Origin: JAEUKH01 sp964447205
Lineage (GTDB): Bacteria; Myxococcota_A; Polyangia; Polyangiales; Ga0077539
Direction of reading: 5' to 3'
DNA: 64,000 nucleotides
NCBI GenBank assembly: GCA_964447205.1
Contig: CAYUSB010000031.1
Location: 40,528-104,527, forward strand
A program made the position numbers and the translations under genes. The notes below the pieces were generated by a model, which saw only the letters and a list, made by a program, of their open reading frames with translations, was not told the DNA's origin and did not search any database. This document shows, piece after piece, positions 31,425 through 40,328 of this stretch; positions within the stretch are counted from its first letter, which is position 1; every line of letters begins with the position of its first letter.

Positions 31425-33299
31425 TCATACGGGCCCTGCCGCGGGGGTTTCCCGGGCGTCGATCCCGACGAGGCGTTGGGTGGTCGCGATGCCCTTGAGC
31501 CGGGCCTCGAAGGTGCGGGTCGGCAGGGCCGCGATCAGGGGCTGCACCGCCGGGTCGCGGGCAAACTCCTCGGTGACCACCACCTCGCTCGCGTGGGCCT
31601 GGGCCTGGAGCCGGGCCGAGACGTTGACGGTCGTGCCGAAGAAGTCGAGGCGCTCGTTGGCCCGTACGGCGAGGCAGGCCCCGGAGTGCACCCCGAGCTT
31701 GATGCCGAGGCCGTGGCTGCCCTGGGCGGTGTTCTGGGTGCGAACCATCTCCAGGGCGGCCCGCAGGCCGAGCTCGGCCGAGGGGAAGGTGGCCATCACG
31801 GCGTCGCCCATGGTCTTGACGACGGCTCCCTCGTAGCGGGCGATGACGGCCTCCATGAGCCTGAAGTGTTCCTCGACGAGGGCGAAGGCCCGGGCGTCTC
31901 CGACCCGCTCGTACAGGGCGGTCGAGCCCGTGAGGTCGCTGAAGAGCACCGTGAGATGCCCCACCTGCAGCTCCACCCCCGTGGCCGGGGCCTCGGTCGC
32001 AAACAGGTCAAGAAAGTCCGGGAACGACGCCACCACCGACCCCGACACCTGCTCCCCGCTCCACCCCGAACGCTCCAGGAGCACGGTCCTGGGCTCCGTG
32101 GCGTGCGAGCTGATCTGGAGCACGGTGCGCCCGTCTTCAGAGGCCCCTTCGGCGGTGAAGATCACCCCCGCGTCGTCGAGGGTGATCGACAGGGTGGCCG
32201 GGGCCCGGTCGAGCCGGATGTCTGCGTTGTCTCCGCCCCCGAGGGTTCGGGCGTGGAAGTCGCCGAGGGGGAGGAGGGCCGACTCGGTGCGACCGCCTCC
32301 CGGGGCGAGCGTAAGCTGCGCGAAGACGTGCGGCCGCCACGCGGGCGAGGCCGCGCAGAACACAGCCGGAACCACCCGCCGCAGCGCAGGGTTGGCCTGA
32401 AACACGGCCTCGACATAACGCCCGAAGTCGACCCCGTAGGCCACGTCGCAGGTGGCGCAGTGCACCTCGCGGCCGACGTCCTCGAGGGCCCCGGCCACCT
32501 GGGCGGACACCCGGCACACGGGGCAATTGACCTGCCAGCGCAGGTCGACGAGGCCCACCCGGGTGGCGTGCAGGAAGACGCTCAAGACCTTACGGCGGTC
32601 GACGTTCCAGACCCGGGCGAGCTCGAAGGGGCGCATCTGGGTGACCTCCTCGTCGGGCCGATCGGCGAGCCACTGCCCGAGCTTCGTGGCGATGTCGGGG
32701 TCGACCCCCTCGCGGCCGAGCCGGTCGATGCGTCCGGCGAGGGCTTCTGCGTCGATGGGGGTGCGGGGGCCGGAGGTGACCGCGTCGTAGCCCGAAGTGA
32801 GCATACGTTGGGCGCGTACGACGGCGGGTTCGGTCACGTCGCCGACGAGGGACTCTCCCCGGGCGAGGGCCTCGCCCACTGCGGTGAGGGCGCGTTCGAG
32901 GGCCCTGCGGTGGCGCCGCTGGACGATCCACCCGACGGCCGAGAGCATGGCCCCGTCGCCCTCGAAGCCCATCGACATTTCACACTCGATCCCGTCCCCC
33001 ACGGCCGTCAGCCGCACCCCGAAGAACCCCACGCGGGCGGGGCCCTTGATAAACCGCCGCTCGGTCTCGATAAACTCCCCTTCAACCCACTGGTAGGGGG
33101 GTTCGATCCACTCCAGGCTCTGGCCTACGTCGCGGGCGGCGGCGACGTACTCGCGGCGCCCGTCGATCACGCGCCAGGCGTAGCGGGCGGGGACGTTGCC
33201 GACGGCGCGGTTCATGCGGTTGGTGTCGGCGACGATGGCCCAGGCGACGTCGCGGCGGGCCGCGAAGGTACGACGGGCGCGTGTCTCGTAGCGGGCCAT
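31425..33299 (-). CDS. DUF5939-type class III adenylate cyclase
   Basis: 624 aa from the ATG at 33299. The N-terminal ~180 residues look like a SRPBCC/DUF5939 fold (TFAARRDVAWAIVADTNRMN). The middle carries a zinc-ribbon-like pair CPVC and CATC (about 280-310) and a beta-rich FHA-like stretch. The cyclase domain begins near residue 451: VLFSDLTGST (metal D455), KTMGDAVMA (adenine Lys495, metal D499), LDFFGTTVN (adenine-selecting D552, N559) and R563. The Lys/Asp pair predicts ATP as substrate, so cAMP is the likely product. No membrane helix is seen. The ligand-binding N-terminal fold suggests direct small-molecule control. Confidence 0.85.
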   Translation of the reverse strand: MARYETRARRTFAARRDVAWAIVADTNRMNRAVGNVPARYAWRVIDGRREYVAAARDVGQSLEWIEPPYQWVEGEFIETERRFIKGPARVGFFGVRLTAVGDGIECEMSMGFEGDGAMLSAVGWIVQRRHRRALERALTAVGEALARGESLVGDVTEPAVVRAQRMLTSGYDAVTSGPRTPIDAEALAGRIDRLGREGVDPDIATKLGQWLADRPDEEVTQMRPFELARVWNVDRRKVLSVFLHATRVGLVDLRWQVNCPVCRVSAQVAGALEDVGREVHCATCDVAYGVDFGRYVEAVFQANPALRRVVPAVFCAASPAWRPHVFAQLTLAPGGGRTESALLPLGDFHARTLGGGDNADIRLDRAPATLSITLDDAGVIFTAEGASEDGRTVLQISSHATEPRTVLLERSGWSGEQVSGSVVASFPDFLDLFATEAPATGVELQVGHLTVLFSDLTGSTALYERVGDARAFALVEEHFRLMEAVIARYEGAVVKTMGDAVMATFPSAELGLRAALEMVRTQNTAQGSHGLGIKLGVHSGACLAVRANERLDFFGTTVNVSARLQAQAHASEVVVTEEFARDPAVQPLIAALPTRTFEARLKGIATTQRLVGIDARETPAAGPV

Positions 33300-33446
33300 C
33301 CGGGGACGGAGGGTACAGCCCCTGCGGGTCCCCGCGGTAGCGAACGACAGGGATCTGTCCGGGCCCTGCGACAACCGGGCGAACTCAAGGGCGCGGTCGC
33401 CCGCGAAGCGTCGAGGGGATTACCCCCCCCATCCCCACACACAACC

Positions 33447-33489
33447 TTCTGACCCTTGCGACCCTCGCGCCCTTGCGGCTTCGCAGCCC
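33447..33489 (+). repeat. Dispersed CCCTTGCG repeat, copy A
   Basis: Reads ttctgacccttgcg, then accctcgcgcccttgcgg and cttcgcagccc. It matches the copies at 55596-55629 (opposite strand) and 55748-55790. It lies in the gap between the cyclase and RCC1 genes and encodes nothing. Confidence 0.7.
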
Positions 33490-33527
33490 GTCCCTCGTCG
33501 TCTGCATCTCCTCCCCCCCGCCCGGGG

Positions 33528-35789
33528 CTACATCCCCGAGACCAGGAAGAGCACCCCCTCGGAGACGCTCTCGTTCGCGGGGGTCCGCTGCACCCCCGTG
33601 GCGACGAAGAGCTCGCCGCGGCGACCCGCAACGATGTCCGACAACCACGGCCGGGGCACCCCGAAGAGCAGGCTCGCCCGCACGTTGCCGAGGTGCTGGC
33701 CCCGGGCGGTCCAGAGGTGGATCCGGTCGCAGTTGGTGTCGATCACACACACCCCCGCCCGGCACGCGCTCAACCCGTGCACCCAACAGAACCCGTCCTC
33801 CTCGGTGCCCCGCGGGTTGCCGAAGCGGGCCCGCTCCCGGCCGCGTTCGTCGTAGACGGCCACCTGGTTGCCGCCGTTGCCGGGCATCGAGCCGCCCATC
33901 AACAGCGTGCGGCGGTCGAAGGCCAGGGCCGTCACCGAACGGAACGGGTTCTCGTACGTCCAGGGGGTTACCTGGCAGCCGTCGGCCGTGTACTCGACCT
34001 GACGCACGGGCGAACCCGGGAAGATCCCGTAGCCCACGCCCTGCGGAGACATCGTGACGTACCCGTGGGAAGGACGGGGGCATCGGGCCGTGACCGTCCC
34101 CTCGTCGATCACAAAGCTGCCAAGAACCCCGCTGGCCACGACCGATCCGCGGCGGTCGACGGAGACGTGGGAGACCGGAGAGGGCAGGTCGAGGATGCCC
34201 TCCTGGCCGAAGCCCATGTCGCGGGCGAAACGGCAGGTGTCGCTGTGGGCCCGCACATACCGCCGCAGCTTCTGGTCGCCGTCGATGACGTGCAGACGAC
34301 CCCGGCGGTCGAAGGCCATGGAGGCCAGGGCCCGGCTGTTGGAGTCGGCCAGGAGGGGCGGCCCGTCGAAGAGGCACTGCTCGGCCCGCAGGGTCTGTCG
34401 GCCGACCGTGACCTCCTGCGGGGTCGGAGCCACCGCGGTCGTACGGGCGGCCCGCACCGCGAGGGGTTCGCGGGCGCCCGTGGGCGCGGGGGTGGGGGCA
34501 GGCTCCGGCGCGGCAGGGGTGGGCGTAGGCGTGCCCGGCGTGGGCTCTGGGGCGGCCGGGGCGGGCGTCGGGACGGCGGGGGTGGGCGTCGGGGCGGCGG
34601 CGGCGATCGCGGCCCCGCGCTCGTCCACCAGGGGCGGCGGGGGGCTGTTGCCGTCGAAGGTCACGGGGTACACCGTGGCCGTGCGCATCACGACGGGGCC
34701 GCCGAAGGGGCGACGCAGGGTGCCCCAGCACTGCAACGGGCCCGTGCGGCTCTGGGCGCATTGGTACGCGATGCCCAGGGCCACCGTGCTCACGCCCGTG
34801 ACGCCCGGCAGCGGGGTCGGGTCATGGACGCTCTGCTGGGTCGCGGGCACCAGGAACTTGCCCTGGTAGTTGGTCCCCCAACACAGGGGGACCCCGTCGG
34901 GGCGGAGGGCGCAGGTGGAGTAGTTGCCGGCCGTGAGGTTGGTCACGCCCGTGAGGGCGACGGGGGTGGGGGTGCGTCCGCCGGAGGTTCCGCCGGTGCT
35001 GCCCCAGCAGGAGACGGTGCCGCCGGCGAGGAGGGCGCAGTTGTGGTTTTGCCCGACGGCGAGGCCGAGAGCCCCTGCGATGCCCGCCACCTGCACGGGG
35101 GTGTTGCGCTGCACGCCCGCACCATCCCCGAGGGGCCCCGAACCGCCCCAGCACCAGACGGTGCCGTCGACGAGGCGTGCGCATGCGTGGTTCTGGCCGG
35201 TGTCGACCTCGGCGGCCGGACCGAGGCCCGCCACCCGGGTGGGCTGCAGCACATCGCGGATGCCCGCGGGTTGGGCCGACTCGCCGAAGGCGTTGCTGCC
35301 CCAGCACCACACGCCCCTGTCGGTGGCCACCGCGCAGGTGTTTCCGCCGCTCGTGCCGATGTCCCGTACGGGCGGAAGGCCCGCCACCCGGACCGGCAGC
35401 CGGCTGTTGCGGGTGCTGTTGTTGCCCAGGGCCCCGCCGCTCCCGGTGCCCCAGCACCAGACCGACCCGTCGGCCTTGCGGGCGCAGGCGTGGGCGTCGC
35501 CTACGTCCACCTCGACGGCACCCACCAACCCCAACACCGCCCCCGGAACCAGCCGCGCCGTGGTGCTCCCATCGCCGAGCTGCCCGTAGCTGTTGTCGCC
35601 CCAGCAGTGCACGGCGCCCGATCCGATCACCGCGCAGGCCGAGCCCGCCCCGATGGCCACCTGCACCACCGCATGGGGATCGACGGGGACGGCCGGGGCC
35701 GACTCCTCCTGGACTCCGCGCCGCTTGCATCCCCCTGCGGCTCCCAGCGACACCACGACCCAGCCTACGATCCAGGCACTCGTTCTCAC
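33528..35789 (-). CDS. Exported RCC1-repeat protein with Pro-rich linker and second propeller-like half
   Basis: 753 aa from the GTG at 35789, supported by GAAAGGGG seven bases upstream and a following signal peptide (TSAWIVGWVVVSLGAAGGC, possible lipidated Cys21). Seven RCC1-type units (CWGDNSYGQLGDGS, CWGSNAFGES and others) are followed by a Pro/Thr/Ala-rich linker of PTPTPAAPEP type (about 425-485). The C-terminal ~270 residues have FDRRGRLHVIDG, VDRRGSVVASG and GRRGELFVATG, the rhythm of an NHL-type propeller. Two propellers joined by a flexible linker suggest a surface binding protein. Function unknown. Confidence 0.85.
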   Translation of the reverse strand: MRTSAWIVGWVVVSLGAAGGCKRRGVQEESAPAVPVDPHAVVQVAIGAGSACAVIGSGAVHCWGDNSYGQLGDGSTTARLVPGAVLGLVGAVEVDVGDAHACARKADGSVWCWGTGSGGALGNNSTRNSRLPVRVAGLPPVRDIGTSGGNTCAVATDRGVWCWGSNAFGESAQPAGIRDVLQPTRVAGLGPAAEVDTGQNHACARLVDGTVWCWGGSGPLGDGAGVQRNTPVQVAGIAGALGLAVGQNHNCALLAGGTVSCWGSTGGTSGGRTPTPVALTGVTNLTAGNYSTCALRPDGVPLCWGTNYQGKFLVPATQQSVHDPTPLPGVTGVSTVALGIAYQCAQSRTGPLQCWGTLRRPFGGPVVMRTATVYPVTFDGNSPPPPLVDERGAAIAAAAPTPTPAVPTPAPAAPEPTPGTPTPTPAAPEPAPTPAPTGAREPLAVRAARTTAVAPTPQEVTVGRQTLRAEQCLFDGPPLLADSNSRALASMAFDRRGRLHVIDGDQKLRRYVRAHSDTCRFARDMGFGQEGILDLPSPVSHVSVDRRGSVVASGVLGSFVIDEGTVTARCPRPSHGYVTMSPQGVGYGIFPGSPVRQVEYTADGCQVTPWTYENPFRSVTALAFDRRTLLMGGSMPGNGGNQVAVYDERGRERARFGNPRGTEEDGFCWVHGLSACRAGVCVIDTNCDRIHLWTARGQHLGNVRASLLFGVPRPWLSDIVAGRRGELFVATGVQRTPANESVSEGVLFLVSGM

Positions 35790-35911
35790 GGCACGACCCC
35801 TTTCGGTGTGTGGCACGGGAGGGCCACAGGGGGGGCACCCTACCGCGATGCCCCGCGAACCGCGAGGGAGCCCTCGATGCGTGGCGACCCCGTGGGCTAC
35901 GCTCGGCCCCC

Positions 35912-36631
35912 ATGAGCGACCCGTCCTCCCCCTTGCAGCGTTCGATCCGGCGGCGCTTCAAGATGCAGAGCCTGCTGCTGCTTCTGCTCGCGTCGGCCCT
36001 GGGCGCGTCCGCGGCGTTCGTATGGACCCGCGACGCAGGACCCGATCATTACGCGCGCGGCGGGGTGTTGTTCGGGTTGTGCCTCACCGCGTTGACCCTC
36101 GGCCTCTGGCTGCGGCGGCTCGCCGGTCGGCCCGCGCCACCTCCGCGCCCCGAGGACCTCTCCCCCACCCACCACTTCCACCGTACACGCCTCGGCCCCG
36201 CGTGGACCGACTGGCTCGCCCCTGTGATCCCGCTGGTCCTCGTGTCTCCGCTGGCCTGGGTGTCGAAGAGCCCGGTGGGCGAGACGATCCGCGCCATCGT
36301 GCTCCTCGCGGGGTTTCTCAACGTGTTCGTCCTGATTGCCCTCGTTGGGGCGCGGCGCGCGTGGGTCTCGTTGACCCTGAGCCCCCAGGGCATCGAGCTC
36401 CGCACCCGCAGCGGGCGCGTGCGCCTCGTGCGGCGCGGCGAGCTGCGCCTCGTACGACTCGGCATCGGACACACCCGCACCTCCCAGTTTGGCACCGTCG
36501 AGCTCGACCTCGGCGAGGATCGCCCCATCACCCTGCGCGAACCCATGAACCGCCCGCTGCCCCAGATCGCCTCCGCGGTCGCGGCCCACATGGGCGCGCC
36601 GCTGCACGACCTCTGGCAACCGCGGCGCTGA
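35912..36631 (+). CDS. Membrane protein with PH-like C-terminal domain
   Basis: 239 aa. Four membrane helices are visible: LLLLLLASALGASAAFVW, GGVLFGLCLTALTLGLWL, WLAPVIPLVLVSPLAWV and IVLLAGFLNVFVLIALV. The C-terminal ~90 residues (LTLSPQGIELRTRSGRVRLV, then ELRLVRLGIGHTRTSQFG) have the strand pattern of bacterial PH-type domains. I see no catalytic motif and do not recognise a named family. The ATG at 35912 lacks a strong ribosome-binding site. It is divergent from the RCC1 gene across 122 bp. Confidence 0.7.
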   Translation: MSDPSSPLQRSIRRRFKMQSLLLLLLASALGASAAFVWTRDAGPDHYARGGVLFGLCLTALTLGLWLRRLAGRPAPPPRPEDLSPTHHFHRTRLGPAWTDWLAPVIPLVLVSPLAWVSKSPVGETIRAIVLLAGFLNVFVLIALVGARRAWVSLTLSPQGIELRTRSGRVRLVRRGELRLVRLGIGHTRTSQFGTVELDLGEDRPITLREPMNRPLPQIASAVAAHMGAPLHDLWQPRR

Positions 36632-36651
36632 TCCATGGCCTGGGATCGCCC

Positions 36652-37071
36652 TCAGAGGTCGACGAGGACCTCGACGCGGGCGTTGGCCCGGAGGGCCACG
36701 AGGAGATCCTGGCGTGCGGTCTGGAGCCTGCGTCGCTCAGGGGCCTGACGAACCCTGGCCCGCAGCACATCAGGGGGCAGGGTCTGGCCCTCTTCGCGGG
36801 CGATCACGCGCAGGACCACCCAGCCCACGCGGGTGGAGACGGCCCCGCTCCACTGGCCCGGGGCGAGGCCTGCGGCGGCCTGTTGCGCGTCGGGCCGGTC
36901 CCCCCCGTCCGCCCTCGGCCCCCTGCGGGCCACCCAGGCCTCGACCCGAACCCCCTGACCCCGGTCGATGTCCGGGGCTCCCCGGGCGATCTCGATGTCC
37001 ACGTCGCCCTCGGTCACGGCCGTGTTCGGTCGCGTGGCCAGGAGCCGTTGCAGCTCGAGGCGCTCGCGCAT
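36652..37071 (-). CDS. Peptidyl-prolyl isomerase-like C-terminal fragment
   Basis: 139 aa. The segment GLAPGQWSGAVSTRVGWVVL and the following basic helix (PPDVLRARVRQ, ERRRLQTARQDLLVAL) match the end of parvulin (PPIC) domains and their trailing helix, while the first part (NTAVTEGDVDIEIARG) resembles the SurA/PpiD-like linker. There is no signal peptide. Upstream in frame the sequence reads SSAPDAGVDPLLRAQ and then meets a stop, so the N-terminal export signal and chaperone part seem lost. It may be a remnant, or a short isomerase with an unusual start. The gap to the TSP3 gene is 202 bp. Confidence 0.5.
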   Translation of the reverse strand: MRERLELQRLLATRPNTAVTEGDVDIEIARGAPDIDRGQGVRVEAWVARRGPRADGGDRPDAQQAAAGLAPGQWSGAVSTRVGWVVLRVIAREEGQTLPPDVLRARVRQAPERRRLQTARQDLLVALRANARVEVLVDL

Positions 37072-37273
37072 CTGGGCCCGCAGGAGCGGGTCGACCCCGG
37101 CGTCGGGCGCGGAGGACCCCTGCGGGGCCGAGCCATTTGCGGGTGGGGTTCAGGGGAGGTGCTCTCACTCATACCGCGAGGCCCTCGGGGCGGCGGAGGG
37201 GGATTCCGCCGACACGGGGTTCGGTGTGCGGAAGAGGAGCGGGAGGGGAGCGGAGGCGGGGCGGAGGCGGGGG

Positions 37274-39418
37274 CTAGCGGTGTCCGCAGCTCGATGCCCC
37301 TGCGGCCGACTGGAGGAGGCTCTTCTCGGCGTCGGTGATCAGCCCGGCCGCGCGGAAGCTGTTGGACGACTGGGCCACGCACGAGACGTACTGGCCGTGG
37401 TTACGCCACGGGGCCGACGATCCGCGGGGCATGGCGCAGGGGCAGAGCTGGGCGAGGGAGCAGCCGTTGGCCGCGGCCACGGGAGCCCCCGAGGCGGTGC
37501 CCTGGCAGGCGTCGGCGGTGTCGAGCACGCCGTCGTTGTCGTCGTCGGCGTCGCAGGCGTCGCCCTGGGCGTCGCCGTCGGCGTTGGCCTGGCTGGGGTT
37601 GTGGACGAAGCGGCAGTTGTCGGTGGCGTCGTGGACCCCGTCGTTGTCGTCGTCGGCGTCGCAGACGTCGCCCTGGCTGTCGCCGTCGTGGTTGGCCTGG
37701 TCGGCGTTGACCACCACCGCGCAGTTGTCGGCCTCATTGACGACCCCGTCGCCGTCGATGTCGGCGTCGCAGGCGTCGCCCTGTCCGTCGCCGTCCTGGT
37801 CGGCCTGCGAGGCGTTGGGGACGAGCCCGCAGTTGTCGAGGCCGTTGACGATCCCGTCGCCGTCGACGTCGCCGTCGCAGGCGTCGCCCTGTCCGTCGCC
37901 GTCCTGGTCGGCCTGCGCGGGGTTGGCAGCGGCCACGCAGTTGTCGAGGAGGTTGGCCACCCCATCGCCGTCGAGGTCGGGGTCGCAGGCGTCTCCGAGG
38001 GCGTCGCCGTCGGTGTTGGCCTGGTCGGGGTTGCTCACGAGGGCGCAGTTGTCGGCCGCGTCGCTGACCGAGTCGTTGTCGTCGTCGGCGTCGCAGGCGT
38101 TGCCCTGCCCGTCGCTGTCGGTGTCGAGCTGGTCGGGGTTGGAGACGAGGGCGCAGTTGTCGGCCGTGTCGATCGCCCCGTCGTTGTCGTCGTCGGCGTC
38201 GCAGGCGTCGCCCTGTCCGTCGCCGTCGGTGTCGAGCTGGTCGTTGTTGGAGACGGCGGGGCAGTTGTCGGTGGTGTCGCCGACCGAGTCGTTGTCGTCG
38301 TCGGCGTCGCAGGCGTCGCCGAGGGCGTCGCCGTCGGTGTCGAGCTGGTCGTTGTTGGAGACGGTGGGGCAGTTGTCGGCCGCGTCGGCGACCGAGTCGT
38401 TGTCGTCGTCGGGGTCGCAGGCGTCGCCCTGACCGTCGCCGTCGGTGTCGGCCTGATCGAGGTTGCTCACGGCCACGCAGTTGTCGGCCGCGTCGGCGAC
38501 CCCGTCGTTGTCGTCGTCGCCGTCGCAGGCGTCGCCCTGTCCGTCGCCGTCGGTGTCGGCCTGGCTGGAGTTGGCGGCGTAGGGGCAGTTGTCGGACGCG
38601 TCGGCGACCCCGTCGTTGTCGTCGTCCGCGTCGCAGGCGTCGCCCTGGGCGTCGCCGTCATGGTTGGCCTGGTCGCTGTTGGACAGGAAGAGACAGTTGT
38701 CGGCCGTGTCGAGGACCCCGTCGTTGTCGTCGTCGGGGTCGCAGGCGTCGCCCTGGGCGTCGCCGTCGAAGTTGGTCTGGCTGGGATTGGCGACCGTCGG
38801 ACAGTTGTCGTCGTTCTCGAGGACGCCGTCGCCGTCGCTGTCGAAGGCTACGACGCTGACGGCATCGATGAAGGCGCCCGAGTAACTGAATCCGTTGGTG
38901 CTCCCGAAGGTCAGCACGGAGCTTGTAGCGTTGGCCGTGAACTCAAACGTACGAAGGTACCAGGTCGAGGAGGAGAAGTTGGACGCAGGGACACAGAGCT
39001 GCCGAGAGGTGCCCGCGACGGTGATGCCCACACAGCGCGGGTTGGTGGATCCCGGGGCGGTCGGCCCGGCGAGTTGGAAGGCGACCCGGTAGGGGACACC
39101 GACCACGGTCGGAAAGGTCTGACTGATCGTGCCGGTGTCCCAGCCTCGACCTGCGTGGTTCAGGTCCATGCACTTGTCGCCGTCGATGCATCCGACCGGG
39201 TAGTTGTCGTTGACCCAGTCGAGCATGACCCCACCGATGGTCCAATGCGTGATGTTGGTCTGTCCGGCGGTGAGGGTGACCCACTGCCCGTCCGACATGG
39301 GAGAGTGATTGCCACTCTCGAACGAACCGTTCTGGATCAGGTTGGTCTGTGCCGCTGCGACGCTCGGTAACGAGACCATCGCAAGGCCGAGCAGAATCTT
39401 GAGGGCGGAGTGCTTCAT
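37274..39418 (-). CDS. Secreted calcium-binding protein with 12 thrombospondin type-3 repeats
   Basis: 714 aa. A signal peptide (LGLAMVSLPSVAAAQ) is followed by a DUF642/choice-of-anchor-like beta-sandwich (LIQNGSFESGNHS, HWTIGGVMLDWV, CMDLNHAG; about 25-190). Then come 12 units of the type DNCxxxxNxxQxxxDGDxxGDACD, which wrap calcium ions through their Asp residues, at about 195-640. The C-terminal Cys-containing module (CPCAMPRG, WRNHGQYVSCVAQ, GLITDAEKSLL, SSCGHR) recurs in similar secreted proteins. The DNA of the repeats is visibly periodic at 37500-38840. Likely an extracellular stalk or adhesion protein. The start follows AAGGAA at 10 bases. Confidence 0.9.
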   Translation of the reverse strand: MKHSALKILLGLAMVSLPSVAAAQTNLIQNGSFESGNHSPMSDGQWVTLTAGQTNITHWTIGGVMLDWVNDNYPVGCIDGDKCMDLNHAGRGWDTGTISQTFPTVVGVPYRVAFQLAGPTAPGSTNPRCVGITVAGTSRQLCVPASNFSSSTWYLRTFEFTANATSSVLTFGSTNGFSYSGAFIDAVSVVAFDSDGDGVLENDDNCPTVANPSQTNFDGDAQGDACDPDDDNDGVLDTADNCLFLSNSDQANHDGDAQGDACDADDDNDGVADASDNCPYAANSSQADTDGDGQGDACDGDDDNDGVADAADNCVAVSNLDQADTDGDGQGDACDPDDDNDSVADAADNCPTVSNNDQLDTDGDALGDACDADDDNDSVGDTTDNCPAVSNNDQLDTDGDGQGDACDADDDNDGAIDTADNCALVSNPDQLDTDSDGQGNACDADDDNDSVSDAADNCALVSNPDQANTDGDALGDACDPDLDGDGVANLLDNCVAAANPAQADQDGDGQGDACDGDVDGDGIVNGLDNCGLVPNASQADQDGDGQGDACDADIDGDGVVNEADNCAVVVNADQANHDGDSQGDVCDADDDNDGVHDATDNCRFVHNPSQANADGDAQGDACDADDDNDGVLDTADACQGTASGAPVAAANGCSLAQLCPCAMPRGSSAPWRNHGQYVSCVAQSSNSFRAAGLITDAEKSLLQSAAGASSCGHR

Positions 39419-39662
39419 GGAGGCTGTTCCTTCGTGGGGTGACTTCGGTCCTCAGGATTGAGGTGGTCGCGTCGTGGGAGCTACCGGGGCCGGGCGCATC
39501 CCGGATCCGTCGGAGCATGCACCCCCCTGGGGCCAGGCCCGATGGCGCGCCGATATCACCGCGACGTCGCCGCAGCCTGCCATTTTGTCGTTTACGAGGC
39601 CGAACGACGGCTCAATGCTCGCGGATACAGACCCGATGATGAATCCAGGAAGTGATTTCGTC

Positions 39663-40253
39663 TCAGGGCCGGATCGCGCGCAGGTCGCCGACCGAACGCC
39701 ACTGGCCATCTTCCAGGGCAAAGAATCCGAGGTCGAAGAAGCCTGGGGTGTTGGGGTCGGTCGCCCCCGCGGGGAGGAGACGCACCCGGAAGAGCTCGAC
39801 GGGCTCCACGAGGGCCTCGACGATGCGGTTGGTCCACCGCTCCGGGTGGGCCGCAGACCGAACGACGGGGTCGACGTGGACGACCGACAGACCGCGCTCG
39901 CGCACCGGGGGGGACAGCTCGCGCACAAGCCCTTCGGCCGAGAGGGAAGGAGCCATGGAGGCATACGCGGCGGCGAGGCGGGCCCCGGGTTCGGCCCCGA
40001 AGGCCCGCGTGAAGAAGGCAGGCGGGTCGGAGAGGGCAACGCCCGGCAGACCCGCAGCAGATCCGCCCGAACGTGCTGCGGCGACATACCCTTCGAGCAA
40101 GGCGGTCAGGCTCGCCGGAGTCGACGCGGGGGCTGGTGTCGGTGTCGGGGCTGCGGGTGTCGGTGCGGGGGTTGTGGCGGGAGGCCGCACGGGCCCGCCC
40201 GATGCGCACGCGATGAAGAGGACGGCCACGGGGAGCAGGCGCCAGGGCTTCAT
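39663..40253 (-). CDS. Lipoprotein of unknown function, 196 aa
   Basis: Signal peptide with lipobox LFIAC gives Cys16. A Pro/Thr/Ala-rich linker (TTPAPTPAAPTPTPAPASTP) leads to a globular part of ~145 residues with FFTRAFGAEPGARLAAAYAS, VVHVDPVVRS and PGFFDLGFFALEDGQWRSVG. The last part resembles NTF2-like or DUF4440-like strands, but I cannot assign it. It is divergent from the tssB-like gene over 75 bp. The region 39419-39662 upstream of the TSP3 gene holds no gene. Confidence 0.75.
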   Translation of the reverse strand: MKPWRLLPVAVLFIACASGGPVRPPATTPAPTPAAPTPTPAPASTPASLTALLEGYVAAARSGGSAAGLPGVALSDPPAFFTRAFGAEPGARLAAAYASMAPSLSAEGLVRELSPPVRERGLSVVHVDPVVRSAAHPERWTNRIVEALVEPVELFRVRLLPAGATDPNTPGFFDLGFFALEDGQWRSVGDLRAIRP

Positions 40254-40328
40254 GGGCCGTCCGTCATGCCACATCCGACCCTGGGAGGCCAAACCCCAAC
40301 GCCAGGGTGATACGATCGGCCGCGCGGT

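Noticed and set aside
37500..38840. CRISPR or satellite DNA
   Set aside because: The periodic sequence is the in-frame coding of thrombospondin type-3 calcium repeats.
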